Positions 1-8,796 of a stretch of 64,000 nt of DNA are shown here, one piece after another. The position numbers and the translations under genes are program-made. The DNA is from an uncultured Candidatus Peregrinibacteria bacterium (GTDB taxonomy: Bacteria > Patescibacteriota > Gracilibacteria > Peribacterales > Peribacteraceae): the NCBI GenBank assembly GCA_903854335.1, contig CAINVY010000005.1:62001-126000 (forward strand). The letters run 5' to 3'. Position 1 is the stretch's first letter. Each line of letters starts with the position of its first letter. The notes under the pieces were generated by a model. That model saw only the letters and a list, made by a program, of their open reading frames with translations. It did not search any database and had not been told where the DNA came from.

Positions 1-3000
1 CGTCCGATGATGACGTTCTCCTTGAGGCCCTGGAGCATATCGACCCGGCGCGTCGTGGAGGCTTCCACGAGGACACGAATCGTCTCCTGGAAGGAGGCTC
101 CCGCGAGCCAGGAATCCGTAGCGAGTGCCACACGGGTGATCCCGAGGAGGAGCTGTTCGTAGGTCGCATCTTTCGCGGTCTTCGACTTCTCCTTCAGCGT
201 TTCCACCTCGTACTGCAATTCGCCGATATCGACTGTCTCGCCGGGGAGGAATCGTGTGTCGCCGGCATCGATGATACGCACCTTCGAGAACATCTTCTTC
301 ACGATGATCTCCAAGTGCTTGTCGTTAATCGTCTGACCTTGCGACGCGTAGATGTGCTGCACTTCCTGCACGATGTACTTCTGCACGGCGTAGGCCCCCT
401 TCTTCTCCAGAAGCTCTTGCAGATTGTAGTGACCGACGTTGAGCGCCTCTCCCGCTTCCACCGCCTGCCCCGTCTTCACGAGGAGCGATTCGCGCGGGCC
501 GAACTCGTACGAGCGTTCCTGACTCTCCGCATGACGGATCTTCACGATACCGCGATCGATCGAGGAGATTTTTCCGGCGATGGTGACCTTGACCGTCGAC
601 TTATCGGAGAGCGAGCGCGCAATGACGGAGCGTTCCTTGAGCTCTTCTCCTTTCTTCACCACCACTTCGTAACCGGAAGGAACGTAGTAGGTATCCTCAC
701 CCGGCTCCTCGGCGATCACTTGGACCGTCGTCTTGCCGCCCTGGTGCGTGACCTTCACGCGACCGGCGATATCGGAGAGCGTGGCCGGCGTGCGCGGGCT
801 TCTCGCTTCGAACAATTCTTCCACGCGTGTGAGACCCTGCGTGATGTCTGCGGTATCGGCGACTCCTCCCATGTGGAAGGTGCGCATCGTGAGCTGTGTT
901 CCCGGCTCTCCGATGGACTGCGCGGCGATGATGCCGATCGGTGTTCCGATCTGGACGGTCTTGTTGTTTCCAAGATCTCTGCCGTAGCATCCCTGACAAA
1001 TTCCTCCGCGTGTGCGACACGTCATGATGGATCGCAGTGCGACCTCGTCGATGTGCAACTCCTGAATGAGTGCGAGGAGCGCGTTGTCGATCTCTTTGTC
1101 GCGCTTCGCGATCGTCTTGCCGTTGACGACGATGTCTTCCGCAAGGGTGCGACCGAAGATGCGCGCCTCGTACTTCTCACCGATCTCGTCCGATTCCTTG
1201 CGCGTCACGCGGTGGGAATACTTCGAGCCGCAATCCTCGTTGCGAATGATGACATCCTGAACGGCGTCGACGAGACGGCGCGTGAGGTATCCGGCTTCCG
1301 CGGTCTTGAGAGCGGTGTCGGATTTTCCTTTGCGTCCTCCGTGCGTGGCGATGAAGTATTCGAGAACGGAGAATCCTTCTTTGAGGTTGGATTGAACGGG
1401 CAGCTCGATCGTGCGGCCGGACGGGTTGGCCACGAGACCTTTCATACCGGCGAGCTGCGTCACCTGTCCCCAGTTTCCACGAGCGCCGGAGTCGATGACG
1501 TACGTGATGTCGTTCTCCTCATGCTTGAGGAATTCGTGCACCATGGCATTCGTCACTTCGTTCTTCGTCTGGCTCCAGATGCGGATGGCGTGGTTGTAGC
1601 GTTCGTCCGCGGTCACGAGACCCTTCCAGTAGAAGTTATTGATCTTGCGGATCTTCTCGTTGGCATCTTCAAGAAGTTTCTTGCGCTCCTCGGGAATGAC
1701 AATGTCGTCGGAACCGATGGAGATACCCGAAAGCGTGGCGTAGGTGAAGCCGAGATCCTTGATACGATCCGCCAGGGCAACGGTCTCCACTCTCCCGCAA
1801 ATTTCGAGCGCGTTGGCGATCAAATCCGAGAGGTCTTTCTTCTTCATCGTCTTGTTGATGAGACCCATCTGTGGAGGAACGACCTCCTGAAACTTCAAGC
1901 GACCGACGGATGTCTCGATGATCTCGGTCTTGCCCTCGGCAACGCTGACACGCACCTTGATCTTCGCCTGCAAATCGATGACGGCGTGGTCGTAGGCCAT
2001 GAACGCTTCGGCGGGGCCGCTGAAGATCATGCCTTCGCCTTTCTTCCCGGCGTGCATGCGCGTGAGGAAGTAGCAGCCAAGCACCATGTCCTGCGTCGGG
2101 TTGATGATCGGTTCGCCCGCGGACGGTTTGAGAACGTTCTGCGCGGCGGACATGAGATTCGCCGCCTCCTCCTGCGCCTTCACCGAGAGCGGAACGTGCA
2201 CGGCCATCTGGTCTCCGTCGAAGTCCGCGTTGAACGCGGCACAGACGAGCGGATGGAGCTGAATCGCGAGACCTTCCACGAGGAGCGGCTGGAACGCCTG
2301 GATACCCAGACGGTGGAGCGTCGGTGCGCGGTTGAGGAGCACGTACTTCTCTTTGATGACTTCTTCGAGGATATCCCAGACTTCCTTCCCTCCGTCCTGC
2401 ACGAGTCGCTCGGCGGATTTCACGTTGTGCGCGAGCTCGCGGCGGATGATGTTGCCGATCACAAACGGCTTGAAGAGCTTCATCGCCATTTCCTTCGGGA
2501 GGCCGCACTGATTCATGCGCAGATGCGGACCGACGACGATAACGGATCGCCCGGAGTAGTCGACGCGCTTGCCGAGGAGGTTCTGACGGAAACGCCCCTG
2601 CTTGCCTTTCAACATGTCGGAGAGGGAGCGCAGCTTTCGGCGATCACCTGCGGTGAAGAGCGTCTTGCCCGCGCGAGCGGAGTTATTAAGGAGCGTATCC
2701 ACCGCTTCCTGAAGCATGCGTTTCTCGTTGCGACAGATGACTTCCGGCGCACCGATGGACATGAGCTTCTTGAGACGGTTGTTGCGGTTGATGACGCGTC
2801 GATAGAGATCGTTCAAGTCGGATGCGGCGAAGCGTCCGCCGTCGAGCTGCACCATCGGACGGAGGTCCGGCGGAATAACGGGGAGACGCATCAGGATCAT
2901 CCACTCCGGCTTGATCGCCGCCTGCGCGAGGGAGCTGGCGAGCTTCATGCGCTTCATGATTTTCTTCAGCTTCTGTCCGCTCGACTGCTCGCGCTCCTTA

Positions 3001-3800
3001 TTGAGTTCGACGTTCATCGTCTGCAAGGCGATAGATCCGACGATTTCCTTGAGAGACTCGGCTCCCGTCCCGGCGCGGAACACGTGGCCGAATTTCATGT
3101 TCATCTCGCGGAACTTGAGCTCGGAAAGCACGCTGCCCATGCTGAGATTGCGCAGATCCTCGATGGCATCCTTGTGGTTCTGCTTGAGGGAATCCAGCTT
3201 CTCGGCGGCCTCCTTATCGAGCGCATCCATCTGCGCGCCCGAGGCCTTCGACTCCTGCATCTTCTTCTTCGCCTCGTCATACTCGCGCTTAATCTGATTT
3301 CTGCGGGCATCCATGCTCTGCGCGATCTCCTTCTCCGCCTCCTTCTTCGCGTCCTCATCGACCTGAATCACTATGTATGCGGCGAAATAGACGATCTGTT
3401 CGAGCGTCTTGATGGGGAGATCGAGGAGGAGTCCGAGACGACTGGGGGAGCTGCGAAGGAACCAAATGTGTGTGACGGGAACGGCGAGGTTGATGTGTCC
3501 CATGCGCTCGCGTCGCACGATACTGCGCGTCACTTCGACACCGCATTTTTCGCAGATAACGCCGCTGTAGCGCACGCCCTTGTACTTTCCGCAGAAACAT
3601 TGAAAGTTCTTGGTGGGTCCGAAGATGCGCTCGCAGAAGAGTCCGTCCGGCTCTGCACGCTGCGTGCGGTAGTTCACCGTCTCGGCCTTCGTCACTTCGC
3701 CGCGCGACCAGGACAGCATGTCCTCGGGGCTCGCGATACTGAGAGCGACGGCATCGAAGGAATCCGTAGCAGCAGACTTCTGGGAATGGGGCATCGGCAT
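1..3800 (-). CDS. rpoC: DNA-directed RNA polymerase subunit beta' (3' end cut by window edge)
   Basis: Catalytic beta' subunit of RNA polymerase. Reading the minus strand from the ATG at 3800 gives an open frame to position 1 (about 1266 codons); the C-terminus lies outside. The N-terminal zinc site is visible as Cys68, Cys70, Cys83 and Cys86 (CFCG...CEKCG). The active-site Mg-binding motif NADFDGD lies near residue 525, and a second Cys cluster ([11 protein letters not shown]) is towards the C-terminus. A charged helical insert follows the N-terminal clamp segment. The ATG at 3794 (third codon) is an alternative start. rpoB is not upstream: the preceding minus-strand gene is a small lipoprotein more than 600 bases away. 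A long open frame on the opposite strand (315-3860) is an artefact of codon bias here. Identification is secure. Confidence 0.98.
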   Translation of the reverse strand, partial: MPMPHSQKSAATDSFDAVALSIASPEDMLSWSRGEVTKAETVNYRTQRAEPDGLFCERIFGPTKNFQCFCGKYKGVRYSGVICEKCGVEVTRSIVRRERMGHINLAVPVTHIWFLRSSPSRLGLLLDLPIKTLEQIVYFAAYIVIQVDEDAKKEAEKEIAQSMDARRNQIKREYDEAKKKMQESKASGAQMDALDKEAAEKLDSLKQNHKDAIEDLRNLSMGSVLSELKFREMNMKFGHVFRAGTGAESLKEIVGSIALQTMNVELNKEREQSSGQKLKKIMKRMKLASSLAQAAIKPEWMILMRLPVIPPDLRPMVQLDGGRFAASDLNDLYRRVINRNNRLKKLMSIGAPEVICRNEKRMLQEAVDTLLNNSARAGKTLFTAGDRRKLRSLSDMLKGKQGRFRQNLLGKRVDYSGRSVIVVGPHLRMNQCGLPKEMAMKLFKPFVIGNIIRRELAHNVKSAERLVQDGGKEVWDILEEVIKEKYVLLNRAPTLHRLGIQAFQPLLVEGLAIQLHPLVCAAFNADFDGDQMAVHVPLSVKAQEEAANLMSAAQNVLKPSAGEPIINPTQDMVLGCYFLTRMHAGKKGEGMIFSGPAEAFMAYDHAVIDLQAKIKVRVSVAEGKTEIIETSVGRLKFQEVVPPQMGLINKTMKKKDLSDLIANALEICGRVETVALADRIKDLGFTYATLSGISIGSDDIVIPEERKKLLEDANEKIRKINNFYWKGLVTADERYNHAIRIWSQTKNEVTNAMVHEFLKHEENDITYVIDSGARGNWGQVTQLAGMKGLVANPSGRTIELPVQSNLKEGFSVLEYFIATHGGRKGKSDTALKTAEAGYLTRRLVDAVQDVIIRNEDCGSKYSHRVTRKESDEIGEKYEARIFGRTLAEDIVVNGKTIAKRDKEIDNALLALIQELHIDEVALRSIMTCRTRGGICQGCYGRDLGNNKTVQIGTPIGIIAAQSIGEPGTQLTMRTFHMGGVADTADITQGLTRVEELFEARSPRTPATLSDIAGRVKVTHQGGKTTVQVIAEEPGEDTYYVPSGYEVVVKKGEELKERSVIARSLSDKSTVKVTIAGKISSIDRGIVKIRHAESQERSYEFGPRESLLVKTGQAVEAGEALNVGHYNLQELLEKKGAYAVQKYIVQEVQHIYASQGQTINDKHLEIIVKKMFSKVRIIDAGDTRFLPGETVDIGELQYEVETLKEKSKTAKDATYEQLLLGITRVALATDSWLAGASFQETIRVLVEASTTRRVDMLQGLKENVIIG

Positions 3801-3892
3801 ACGATTGGAGTGGAAAATGGAGACACGAAAGTTCGCTGCCCTTGCACTGTGATCGTCTGAATCACGGCAACGACAACGATGAATGTGGAAGG

Positions 3893-3920
3893 ATTGTACG
3901 GCAATTAATCATCGCTGCAA
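3893..3920 (-). promoter_or_regulatory. promoter of rpoC
   Basis: On the minus strand TTGCAG (3920-3915), 16-nt spacer, TACAAT (3898-3893). It predicts a 5' leader of about 85 nt before the rpoC ATG, so rpoC appears to be transcribed independently of rpoB. Confidence 0.6.
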
Positions 3921-4192
3921 GATAAATTGAAATCAAATGCCATTCTTTCTCAAGGCGAGAAAGAATGGCGAAGAAAGCGCTCCGCGCACCAATGCTAACG
4001 TGATCCCATCCCGATACAGATACTTTCCTTCATTCAATCCAAACCATTCGGTGCTATTCCACCCCGTGGTGCGCGGCTCCGGCTTAATGTTTCTGTATTG
4101 TTTCTGTGTAATTGAACGCAAACAACCTTTCAGTCCCGTGCGCCGCTGCCTATCACAAGAGAATGAGTCCTTGAGAGTAGAGGCAAAGCCCT

Positions 4193-4222
4193 GTGCCATG
4201 GCGGTCGCGACCGCCATGGCAC
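4193..4222. repeat. 30-bp perfect palindrome inside R1
   Basis: GTGCCATGGCGGTCG followed directly by its reverse complement, centred on CGCG. R2 has a different hairpin (TGTCCGCC tgt GGCGGACA) at the same place. It resembles the palindromes at the tRNA-Ala and tRNA-Gln 3' ends (CCAYG outer arms, TCGCGA-type centre). Confidence 0.8.
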
Positions 4223-4301
4223 TACGCCGACGCGACGGCTGCGAAACCTTGGAGCAGCCGGAGCAGAGGCGCAGGGCCGAATGATGAGCTTCGGCGCGCC
4301 A

Positions 4302-4323
4302 GCCTGCCTGCCGGCAGGCAGGC
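4302..4323. repeat. 22-bp palindrome inserted in R1 relative to R2
   Basis: GCCTGCCTGCC followed by its reverse complement. R2 reads straight across this point (aacg|ctggcgcgcc), so about 20 bp are extra in R1. The same sequence is extra in R3b at 56904-56923, at a different place in the element. Confidence 0.75.
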
Positions 4324-4437
4324 GTTTTCTTTCTCTCTTTCTTTGCCCGCCCGATCCGAATGATTCGCGGATCGTTCGGGCAGGTCGCGCTTGGCAAAGA
4401 AAGAGATGATAAACCTCGTCTTACGCTCGATTTCCTT

Positions 4438-4731
4438 TCACTTCCCCTTCACCCCCTGCTGTATCAACTTCTCTGCTTCGAAGATCTTCAAGACACCCGA
4501 TCCAATTTGCATCGCTCTTTGCTCTACATCTTGCTCCTCTACCTTCACATCCTGCAGATTCTTCTTCCCATCCACAACCGCACCGGAGAGTCCCTTGTGA
4601 ATTGTCTTCACTGCACTATTCCCCTCTTGCAACAGTTCCTTCATGGTCTCTTCGGAAAGACCGTTCCCCCCGACCGCACAGGCGGAAAGGAGAGACGCGA
4701 GGCACACGGAAACAACAAGACGAATGTTCAT
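4438..4731 (-). CDS. small lipoprotein
   Basis: 97 residues. N-terminal signal peptide with lipobox LSAC (MNIRLVVSVCLASLLSAC), predicting cleavage before Cys18, lipidation and anchoring outside the membrane. The mature part is a short, charged, probably helical domain with no family I recognise. A TAGAAT -10 box (complement at 4739-4744) ends 7 nt upstream of the ATG, suggesting an almost leaderless message. The gene is followed by repeat R1. Confidence 0.75.
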   Translation of the reverse strand: MNIRLVVSVCLASLLSACAVGGNGLSEETMKELLQEGNSAVKTIHKGLSGAVVDGKKNLQDVKVEEQDVEQRAMQIGSGVLKIFEAEKLIQQGVKGK

Positions 4732-4763
4732 CGGAACTATTCTAGCAGAGAACGTTCTCGCGC

Positions 4764-5141
4764 CTACACGATGCGTATATCCGATTGAGATTCGACATCT
4801 CCTCCGAACTGACGGAATACGTTCTCGAACGAACCGTTCGATTGCTTCAGCGCCTCGCGGAGCATCTCCACCTCCTTCTCCTTCAAGTTGAGCGCGGAGG
4901 ATGCGTTGACCGTCTCGTCATCTTTGGAGGTAATCCCGAGCTTTTCCGCTCCCTGCAGGGATGCGTGCAGCACGATAAAGGCTTCGCACGTCTCGCACTT
5001 GAGCTGCAGCAACATGAAATCGTCTCCCGCCATGCGCACGGATGTGAAGTCCACAGGGATACGCTTGCCGCACTGCGGACAGCGCATCTGCTGCTCGATG
5101 CGACGGATGATCTGCTGCAACGTGTGAGGGTCGAGTTCCAT
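4764..5141 (-). CDS. zinc-ribbon protein of unknown function
   Basis: 125 residues from the chosen ATG (MELDPHTLQQ). It has a CPQCG motif near the N-terminus and CETC about 36 residues later, a four-Cys zinc ribbon, followed by a helical acidic C-terminal half. The start was chosen because TATACT (complement 5148-5153) ends exactly 6 nt upstream of the ATG, the spacing seen at many genes in this window. An in-frame ATG at 5210 would add 23 residues and has a GAGGGG upstream, so it remains possible. The gene is divergent from the gene at 5246. A nucleic-acid-binding or regulatory role is only a guess. Confidence 0.7.
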   Translation of the reverse strand: MELDPHTLQQIIRRIEQQMRCPQCGKRIPVDFTSVRMAGDDFMLLQLKCETCEAFIVLHASLQGAEKLGITSKDDETVNASSALNLKEKEVEMLREALKQSNGSFENVFRQFGGDVESQSDIRIV

Positions 5142-5245
5142 GACACGAGTATACCTCGACGAAGTTTTGGAGACATCATGAAAAACTGTTTTTTTGTCCG
5201 GTGATGCCATAGGCGTTTCCCCCCTCGCTGCGATACCATGAGCGC

Positions 5246-5767
5246 GTGACGAGACATCCTTCCCCTCCCCGGCATCGCACGCCAAATTTTCTCCCGCTCA
5301 TTCTTTCGCTCTTGACGATGGGCGTGATCGCGTTGCTACTGCTGCGGGGACAGACGATGCGGCCGACCGGAAAGGATCAAACGACGGACATCGGCGTCGA
5401 GCATTCGTCCGCGCTGCACCTCGGCATGAGTTTCACAACGGGCAGCGGAGAAGCACTCCTCGAAGTCTCACACGACGGATCGGGAACCGTCCTTTTGAGC
5501 CTCCCGAGCTCCTGGAAGATGCGAGCCATTCGATACGCGCGCATCCAAGACGTCCCCTTCGAACCGATCACCTTCAGCTTCAGACGGTGGCACCTGCCGC
5601 CCAAGGTCGTGCTCTCGCTCGTCCTCCCCTCTCCTCCCACGAACCTGCGCATCAACAATGCCTCGCTCGTTCCGATGGAACTCAGTGTGAAGCGCATCAA
5701 CCTGCAAACGGATACCGCCATCTCCGACACCTACCTCGTCAAGGACACTCCCCTCTTGCTTCCTTAG
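5246..5767 (+). CDS. membrane-anchored hypothetical protein
   Basis: 173 residues beginning with GTG; a TACCAT -10 box at 5234-5239 ends 6 nt before it. The N-terminus carries one membrane span (about residues 15-34, FLPLILSLLTMGVIALLLL). The rest is a beta-rich extracytoplasmic domain with no family I recognise. Its stop is 2 nt from the next gene's ATG, so the two are probably co-transcribed. Confidence 0.65.
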   Translation: MTRHPSPPRHRTPNFLPLILSLLTMGVIALLLLRGQTMRPTGKDQTTDIGVEHSSALHLGMSFTTGSGEALLEVSHDGSGTVLLSLPSSWKMRAIRYARIQDVPFEPITFSFRRWHLPPKVVLSLVLPSPPTNLRINNASLVPMELSVKRINLQTDTAISDTYLVKDTPLLLP

Positions 5768-5769
5768 AC

Positions 5770-6537
5770 ATGCGAATCATTCCGCTCCAAACCAAACTTC
5801 TGAAGGTCGGAGATTCGTTTTGCGACGCCTTGCTCTCCGCTCACCGCTTCGAAGAAGGAGACATCGTCGTCATCTCCTCGAAGGCCGTCGCCACCGTCGA
5901 GGGAACGATCATCGACCTCTCGACCCTGAAGCCGACAGAGGAAGCGATATTATTTGCGAAGAACACTGAATCACGGGACGCCGCATTCATCCAGGCGGTG
6001 CTCGAGGAGACGAAGAGATTGCATGGATCGGTGGTCGGGGCATGCCCGGGGGCGCTCCTCACCGAGGTGCGGCCCGCGGGACTTACAAGAGGATCAATCC
6101 TGACGGCGAATGCGGGGCTCGATGAATCGAACATTGCGAAAGGCTTTGCCGTCGGGTGGCCGACGGATCCTGTGGCATCGATCACCGCATTAAAGAAGGA
6201 GATCGAAGAGAAGAGCGGATGTTTCGTCGCCGTTCTCCTCTCTGATTCCTGCTGCCGCCCGCGCCGCTGGGGTGTGGAAGCCTTCGCTCTCGCAGTCGCC
6301 GGCCTCGACCCGCTCTCTCCTCAGGCGGGGCGCGCAGACCTGTACGGGAAGAAGCTGCGCATCACGACCGAGGCGACGGCCGATCAGCTTGCGACGGCCG
6401 CGAACTTCGTCATGGGAAATGCGGGACAGTCCATCCCGGCCGCCGTCATCCGCGACCACGGCCTGAGTCTTTCAGAGTTCTGCGGATGGGTGCCGGGGAT
6501 CGAGCCGGAGGAGGATTTGTTCAAGGGGATCTCGTAA
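5770..6537 (+). CDS. CofE/FbiB-like gamma-glutamyl ligase family protein
   Basis: 255 residues resembling coenzyme F420-0:L-glutamate ligase (CofE, F420_ligase family), a GTP-dependent enzyme that adds glutamate to F420-0. Family landmarks: MRIIPLQT at the N-terminus, an SSKAV...EG stretch, the signature NAGLDESN (about residues 118-125), GFAVGWPTDP, a degenerate SDSCCRPRR where CofE usually has SDTxGRPWR, and DLYGKKL...A..LA.AANFVMG near the end. No other F420 gene is in the window and CPR bacteria are not known to make F420, so the real substrate is probably another acceptor. It follows the membrane protein at 5246 by 2 nt, likely one transcript. Confidence 0.8.
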   Translation: MRIIPLQTKLLKVGDSFCDALLSAHRFEEGDIVVISSKAVATVEGTIIDLSTLKPTEEAILFAKNTESRDAAFIQAVLEETKRLHGSVVGACPGALLTEVRPAGLTRGSILTANAGLDESNIAKGFAVGWPTDPVASITALKKEIEEKSGCFVAVLLSDSCCRPRRWGVEAFALAVAGLDPLSPQAGRADLYGKKLRITTEATADQLATAANFVMGNAGQSIPAAVIRDHGLSLSEFCGWVPGIEPEEDLFKGIS

Positions 6538-6582
6538 AGGAATTCCCTCAACGAAATACAAACCCATCGCTACACTAACCCC

Positions 6583-7176
6583 GTGCAGATCATCGCCCTC
6601 TCCTCTTCGCGCGGCACGACGTTTCAAGCGATCCTCGATGCCATCGCACGCGGCGAACTCGCGTCTCCGTGTATCGGGCTCGTGACGGACCGCGAAGATC
6701 GCGGATGCGTGGCGAAGGCACGCGCGGCGAAGATCCCCGTGCGGATTGTGGAGCGCAGCCGCCTCGAGAGCCGCGAGGATTACGATCGCCGATTGGAAGC
6801 GGCATTCGAAATCTTGCGCGGGAAAACCTCGAAGAAGGACATCGTCATCGCGGCGGTCGGCTGGATGTGGGTGCTCTCGCCGTGGCTCGTCCACCGATGG
6901 ATCCGGAGAATCGTGAACGTCCATCCGTCGCTGCTCCCCAAGTATCCCGGAGCCCATGCGCACCGCGACGTGCTCAAAGCCGGCGACGGCGAATCCGGGA
7001 TGACGATTCACTACATCGATGAGGGCGTCGACACCGGCCCCATCCTCCTGCAGAAGACCTGTCCCGTCCTCCCCGACGATACGGAGGACACGCTCAAGTC
7101 TCGCGTCCAAGCGCTCGAAGTGGAGTGGTATCCGAAGGTGCTGGGAATGATGGAGCGGGGGGAGATGAATATATGA
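6583..7176 (+). CDS. purN: phosphoribosylglycinamide formyltransferase (PurN)
   Basis: 197 residues. Transfers a formyl group from 10-formyl-THF to GAR, the third step of de novo purine synthesis. Visible landmarks: N-terminal ALSSSRGTTFQAIL, the active-site region VNVHPSLLPKYPGAHAH (family: NxHPSLLP with catalytic Asn and His), then HYIDEGVDTGPIL containing the catalytic Asp. The start is GTG; TACACT at 6571-6576 ends 6 nt before it. purE and purM are elsewhere in the window (39.7 and 47.9 kb), so purine genes are scattered. Confidence 0.95.
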   Translation: MQIIALSSSRGTTFQAILDAIARGELASPCIGLVTDREDRGCVAKARAAKIPVRIVERSRLESREDYDRRLEAAFEILRGKTSKKDIVIAAVGWMWVLSPWLVHRWIRRIVNVHPSLLPKYPGAHAHRDVLKAGDGESGMTIHYIDEGVDTGPILLQKTCPVLPDDTEDTLKSRVQALEVEWYPKVLGMMERGEMNI

Positions 7177-7247
7177 GAAAATATGGGAGTCCGAGGATGC
7201 CGACGATACCGAGGAGCATATTTATATTTTGGTGACTATATCCTGAA

Positions 7248-7357
7248 GCCTAGGTGATGGTTCGTGGCTCACAGCGTGTCATGGTGAGGAGCTTTTTACC
7301 GCAGCAAAAAGCCACGAATCCATACACGCTGTTCGCACCTCACCATGACACCTAGGC
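7248..7357 (+). repeat. repeat A: self-complementary element downstream of carA
   Basis: About 110 nt with nested inverted repeats: GCCTAGGTG / CACCTAGGC at the ends (7248-7256 / 7349-7357); TTCGTGGCT / AGCCACGAA (7261-7269 / 7310-7318); GTGTCATGGTGAGG / complement (7276-7289 / 7338-7351); and GCTTTTT / AAAAAGC (7291-7297 / 7306-7312). The second and third pairs are interleaved, a pseudoknot-type order or mutually exclusive hairpins. A second copy is at 8661-8770. Confidence 0.75.
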
Positions 7358-7404
7358 GGCCTAGCTTTGATGGGATACTCACGTATATTTTTTCTTCGGA
7401 ATCC

Positions 7405-8517
7405 TCACGCTTTCTCCTGCCTCAACTTCGTCACGAAATCATCGAAGAGGAAATTCGCATCCTCCGGACCCGGCGCCGCCTCGGGGTGAAATTGCACCGC
7501 GAAGAATCGTCCCGACTCATGCCGGATGCCTTCGACAGAATCATCGTTGCCATTGCGCCACCACACGCTCCATCCCTTCGGGAGGCGGGTGTCGTCGACG
7601 GCGAATCCGTGATTCTGCGATGTGATAATGCAACGATCCGTCCTCTTGCCGTCCCGCTCCTCGATGCACGGCTGGTTGCAACCGCGGTGCCCGTACTTGA
7701 GCTTGAACGTGTCGCCCCCGATCGCGAGCGCCATCAACTGATTGCCGAGACAGATGCCGAACGTGAGGAGATTATTCTCGATCGCGTAGCGCATGTTGTC
7801 GATCGTCGCGGTGCAGCGCTTGGGATCTCCCGGTCCATTGGAGACGAAGAGGCCGTGCATGGGACCGTCGTAGGACGCGAGATCGAAATTCCACGGCACG
7901 CGCACCACGCGCACTCCCCTCTTCAGAAGACTGCGCAGAATGTTGCGCTTGATGCCGCAATCGTAGGCGATGATCGTGGGCGTCTCACCGTCTGCATCTT
8001 TCGGCTCGTACGTCACGGGCTCCGTGCACGACACTTCCGCCACGAGATCGAGGAGGTTTGGATCCGCGACGCTCCCGCTCTCCACCGCCGCATCGTCCTG
8101 CACGATCCGCCCCAACATCACGCCGTGCTCGCGCAGCTTCTTGGTGAGCGCTCGCGTGTCGATCCCCGTGATGCCGGGAATTTTGTATTTCTCAAGCCAG
8201 TGCGGAAAAGATCCCACCGCCGCATGATGGCTGAAGGTCTCGCTCGCCTGATTGACGATGACGCCGCGCACATGGATATCTTCGCTCTCCATGTTCTCCG
8301 AAAATCCCCACGCGTTCTTGCGCTCGCGGGGCACGCCGTAATTCCCGATCAGAGGATAGGTGAAGGCGAGAATCTGTCCTCGGTAGCTGGGATCGCTGAG
8401 GCTCTCGGGGTAGCCCGCCATTCCCGTGTTGAAGACGACCTCCCCGTCGGAGTCGACCGCCGCGCCGAATGACGTTCCTTGAAATTTGGTTCCGTCGGAG
8501 AGAATGAGAGAAGTCAT
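7405..8517 (-). CDS. carA: carbamoyl-phosphate synthase small subunit (glutamine amidotransferase)
   Basis: 370 residues. Hydrolyses glutamine and passes ammonia to CarB for carbamoyl phosphate (pyrimidines, arginine). The N-terminal CPSase_sm_chain domain is clear (LILSDGTKFQGTSFG, FNTGMAGYPE). It is followed by a class-I glutaminase domain with the nucleophile Cys in GICLGNQ and the catalytic His-Glu in QFHPEAAPGP. The nucleophile elbow normally reads GICLGHQ, so His to Asn there is unusual though not catalytic. carB is not adjacent. Repeat copies A and B flank the gene. Confidence 0.95.
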   Translation of the reverse strand: MTSLILSDGTKFQGTSFGAAVDSDGEVVFNTGMAGYPESLSDPSYRGQILAFTYPLIGNYGVPRERKNAWGFSENMESEDIHVRGVIVNQASETFSHHAAVGSFPHWLEKYKIPGITGIDTRALTKKLREHGVMLGRIVQDDAAVESGSVADPNLLDLVAEVSCTEPVTYEPKDADGETPTIIAYDCGIKRNILRSLLKRGVRVVRVPWNFDLASYDGPMHGLFVSNGPGDPKRCTATIDNMRYAIENNLLTFGICLGNQLMALAIGGDTFKLKYGHRGCNQPCIEERDGKRTDRCIITSQNHGFAVDDTRLPKGWSVWWRNGNDDSVEGIRHESGRFFAVQFHPEAAPGPEDANFLFDDFVTKLRQEKA

Positions 8518-8535
8518 AGAATGGAGTGCCGCCTG

Positions 8536-8572
8536 CCCGGCGTAGCTCCGCGCATGCGGAGCGAAGTCGGGT
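8536..8572. repeat. imperfect palindrome upstream of carA
   Basis: CCCGGC gta GCTCCGC gcat GCGGAGC gaa GTCGGG: a hairpin of the REP type, lying 20-55 nt upstream of the carA start on the transcript side. Confidence 0.55.
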
Positions 8573-8660
8573 CCGAGAGAATGAGTGTCGCCATGTCCGA
8601 GGCAGGATAGCAGACGTCATCGAGAAAAATGATAGGAATGAATTCTGATCTCCGAAGCAT

Positions 8661-8770
8661 GGTTCGTGGCTCGCAACTCCCTTCAGTTTCTTTCCATGTC
8701 AGCCTGAGGTGCTTTTTGCGTAGTAAAAAGCCACGAAAGCTTAGGCCTCTCGCACCTCACCATGACACCT
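8661..8770 (+). repeat. repeat B: second copy of the carA-flanking element
   Basis: Shares with repeat A, in the same order and orientation, atggTTCGTGGCTC, GCTTTTT...AAAAAGCCACGAA and GCACCTCACCATGACACCT. The middle differs, and the long pair is reduced to GAGGTGC (8706-8712) / GCACCTC (8752-8758). It lies between carA and the methyltransferase gene. Confidence 0.7.
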
Positions 8771-8796
8771 TATGGGCAACAAGATATGCTCGCCCC

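Larger units (their letters stand above)
3940..4406 (-). repeat. R1: full-length copy of intergenic structured repeat family R
   Basis: This gene-free stretch between rpoC and the lipoprotein gene holds a 467-nt element that reappears, in the other orientation, at 27102-27476 (R2); its terminal half is also at 56611-56757 (R3a) and 56804-56965 (R3b). Read on the minus strand it starts with a hairpin (TCTCTTTCTTTGCC paired with its complement, 4393-4406 / 4334-4347). It then has a block matching R2 (cgcgccgaagc, ggctgctccaagg, cgcagccgtcgcgtcggcg) and a long-range stem CCGCGCACCA (3982-3991) / TGGTGCGCGG (4067-4076). It ends with the 12-bp hairpin CCATTCTTTCTC / GAGAAAGAATGG (3940-3951 / 3957-3968). 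Stems differ from the other copies by paired changes. No convincing reading frame was seen. Confidence 0.75.

Noticed and set aside
315-3860. 1181-codon open frame on the plus strand
   Set aside because: It is exactly antisense to rpoC, whose minus-strand reading has all catalytic motifs; the plus-strand product has no recognisable domain. Such shadows come from codon bias.
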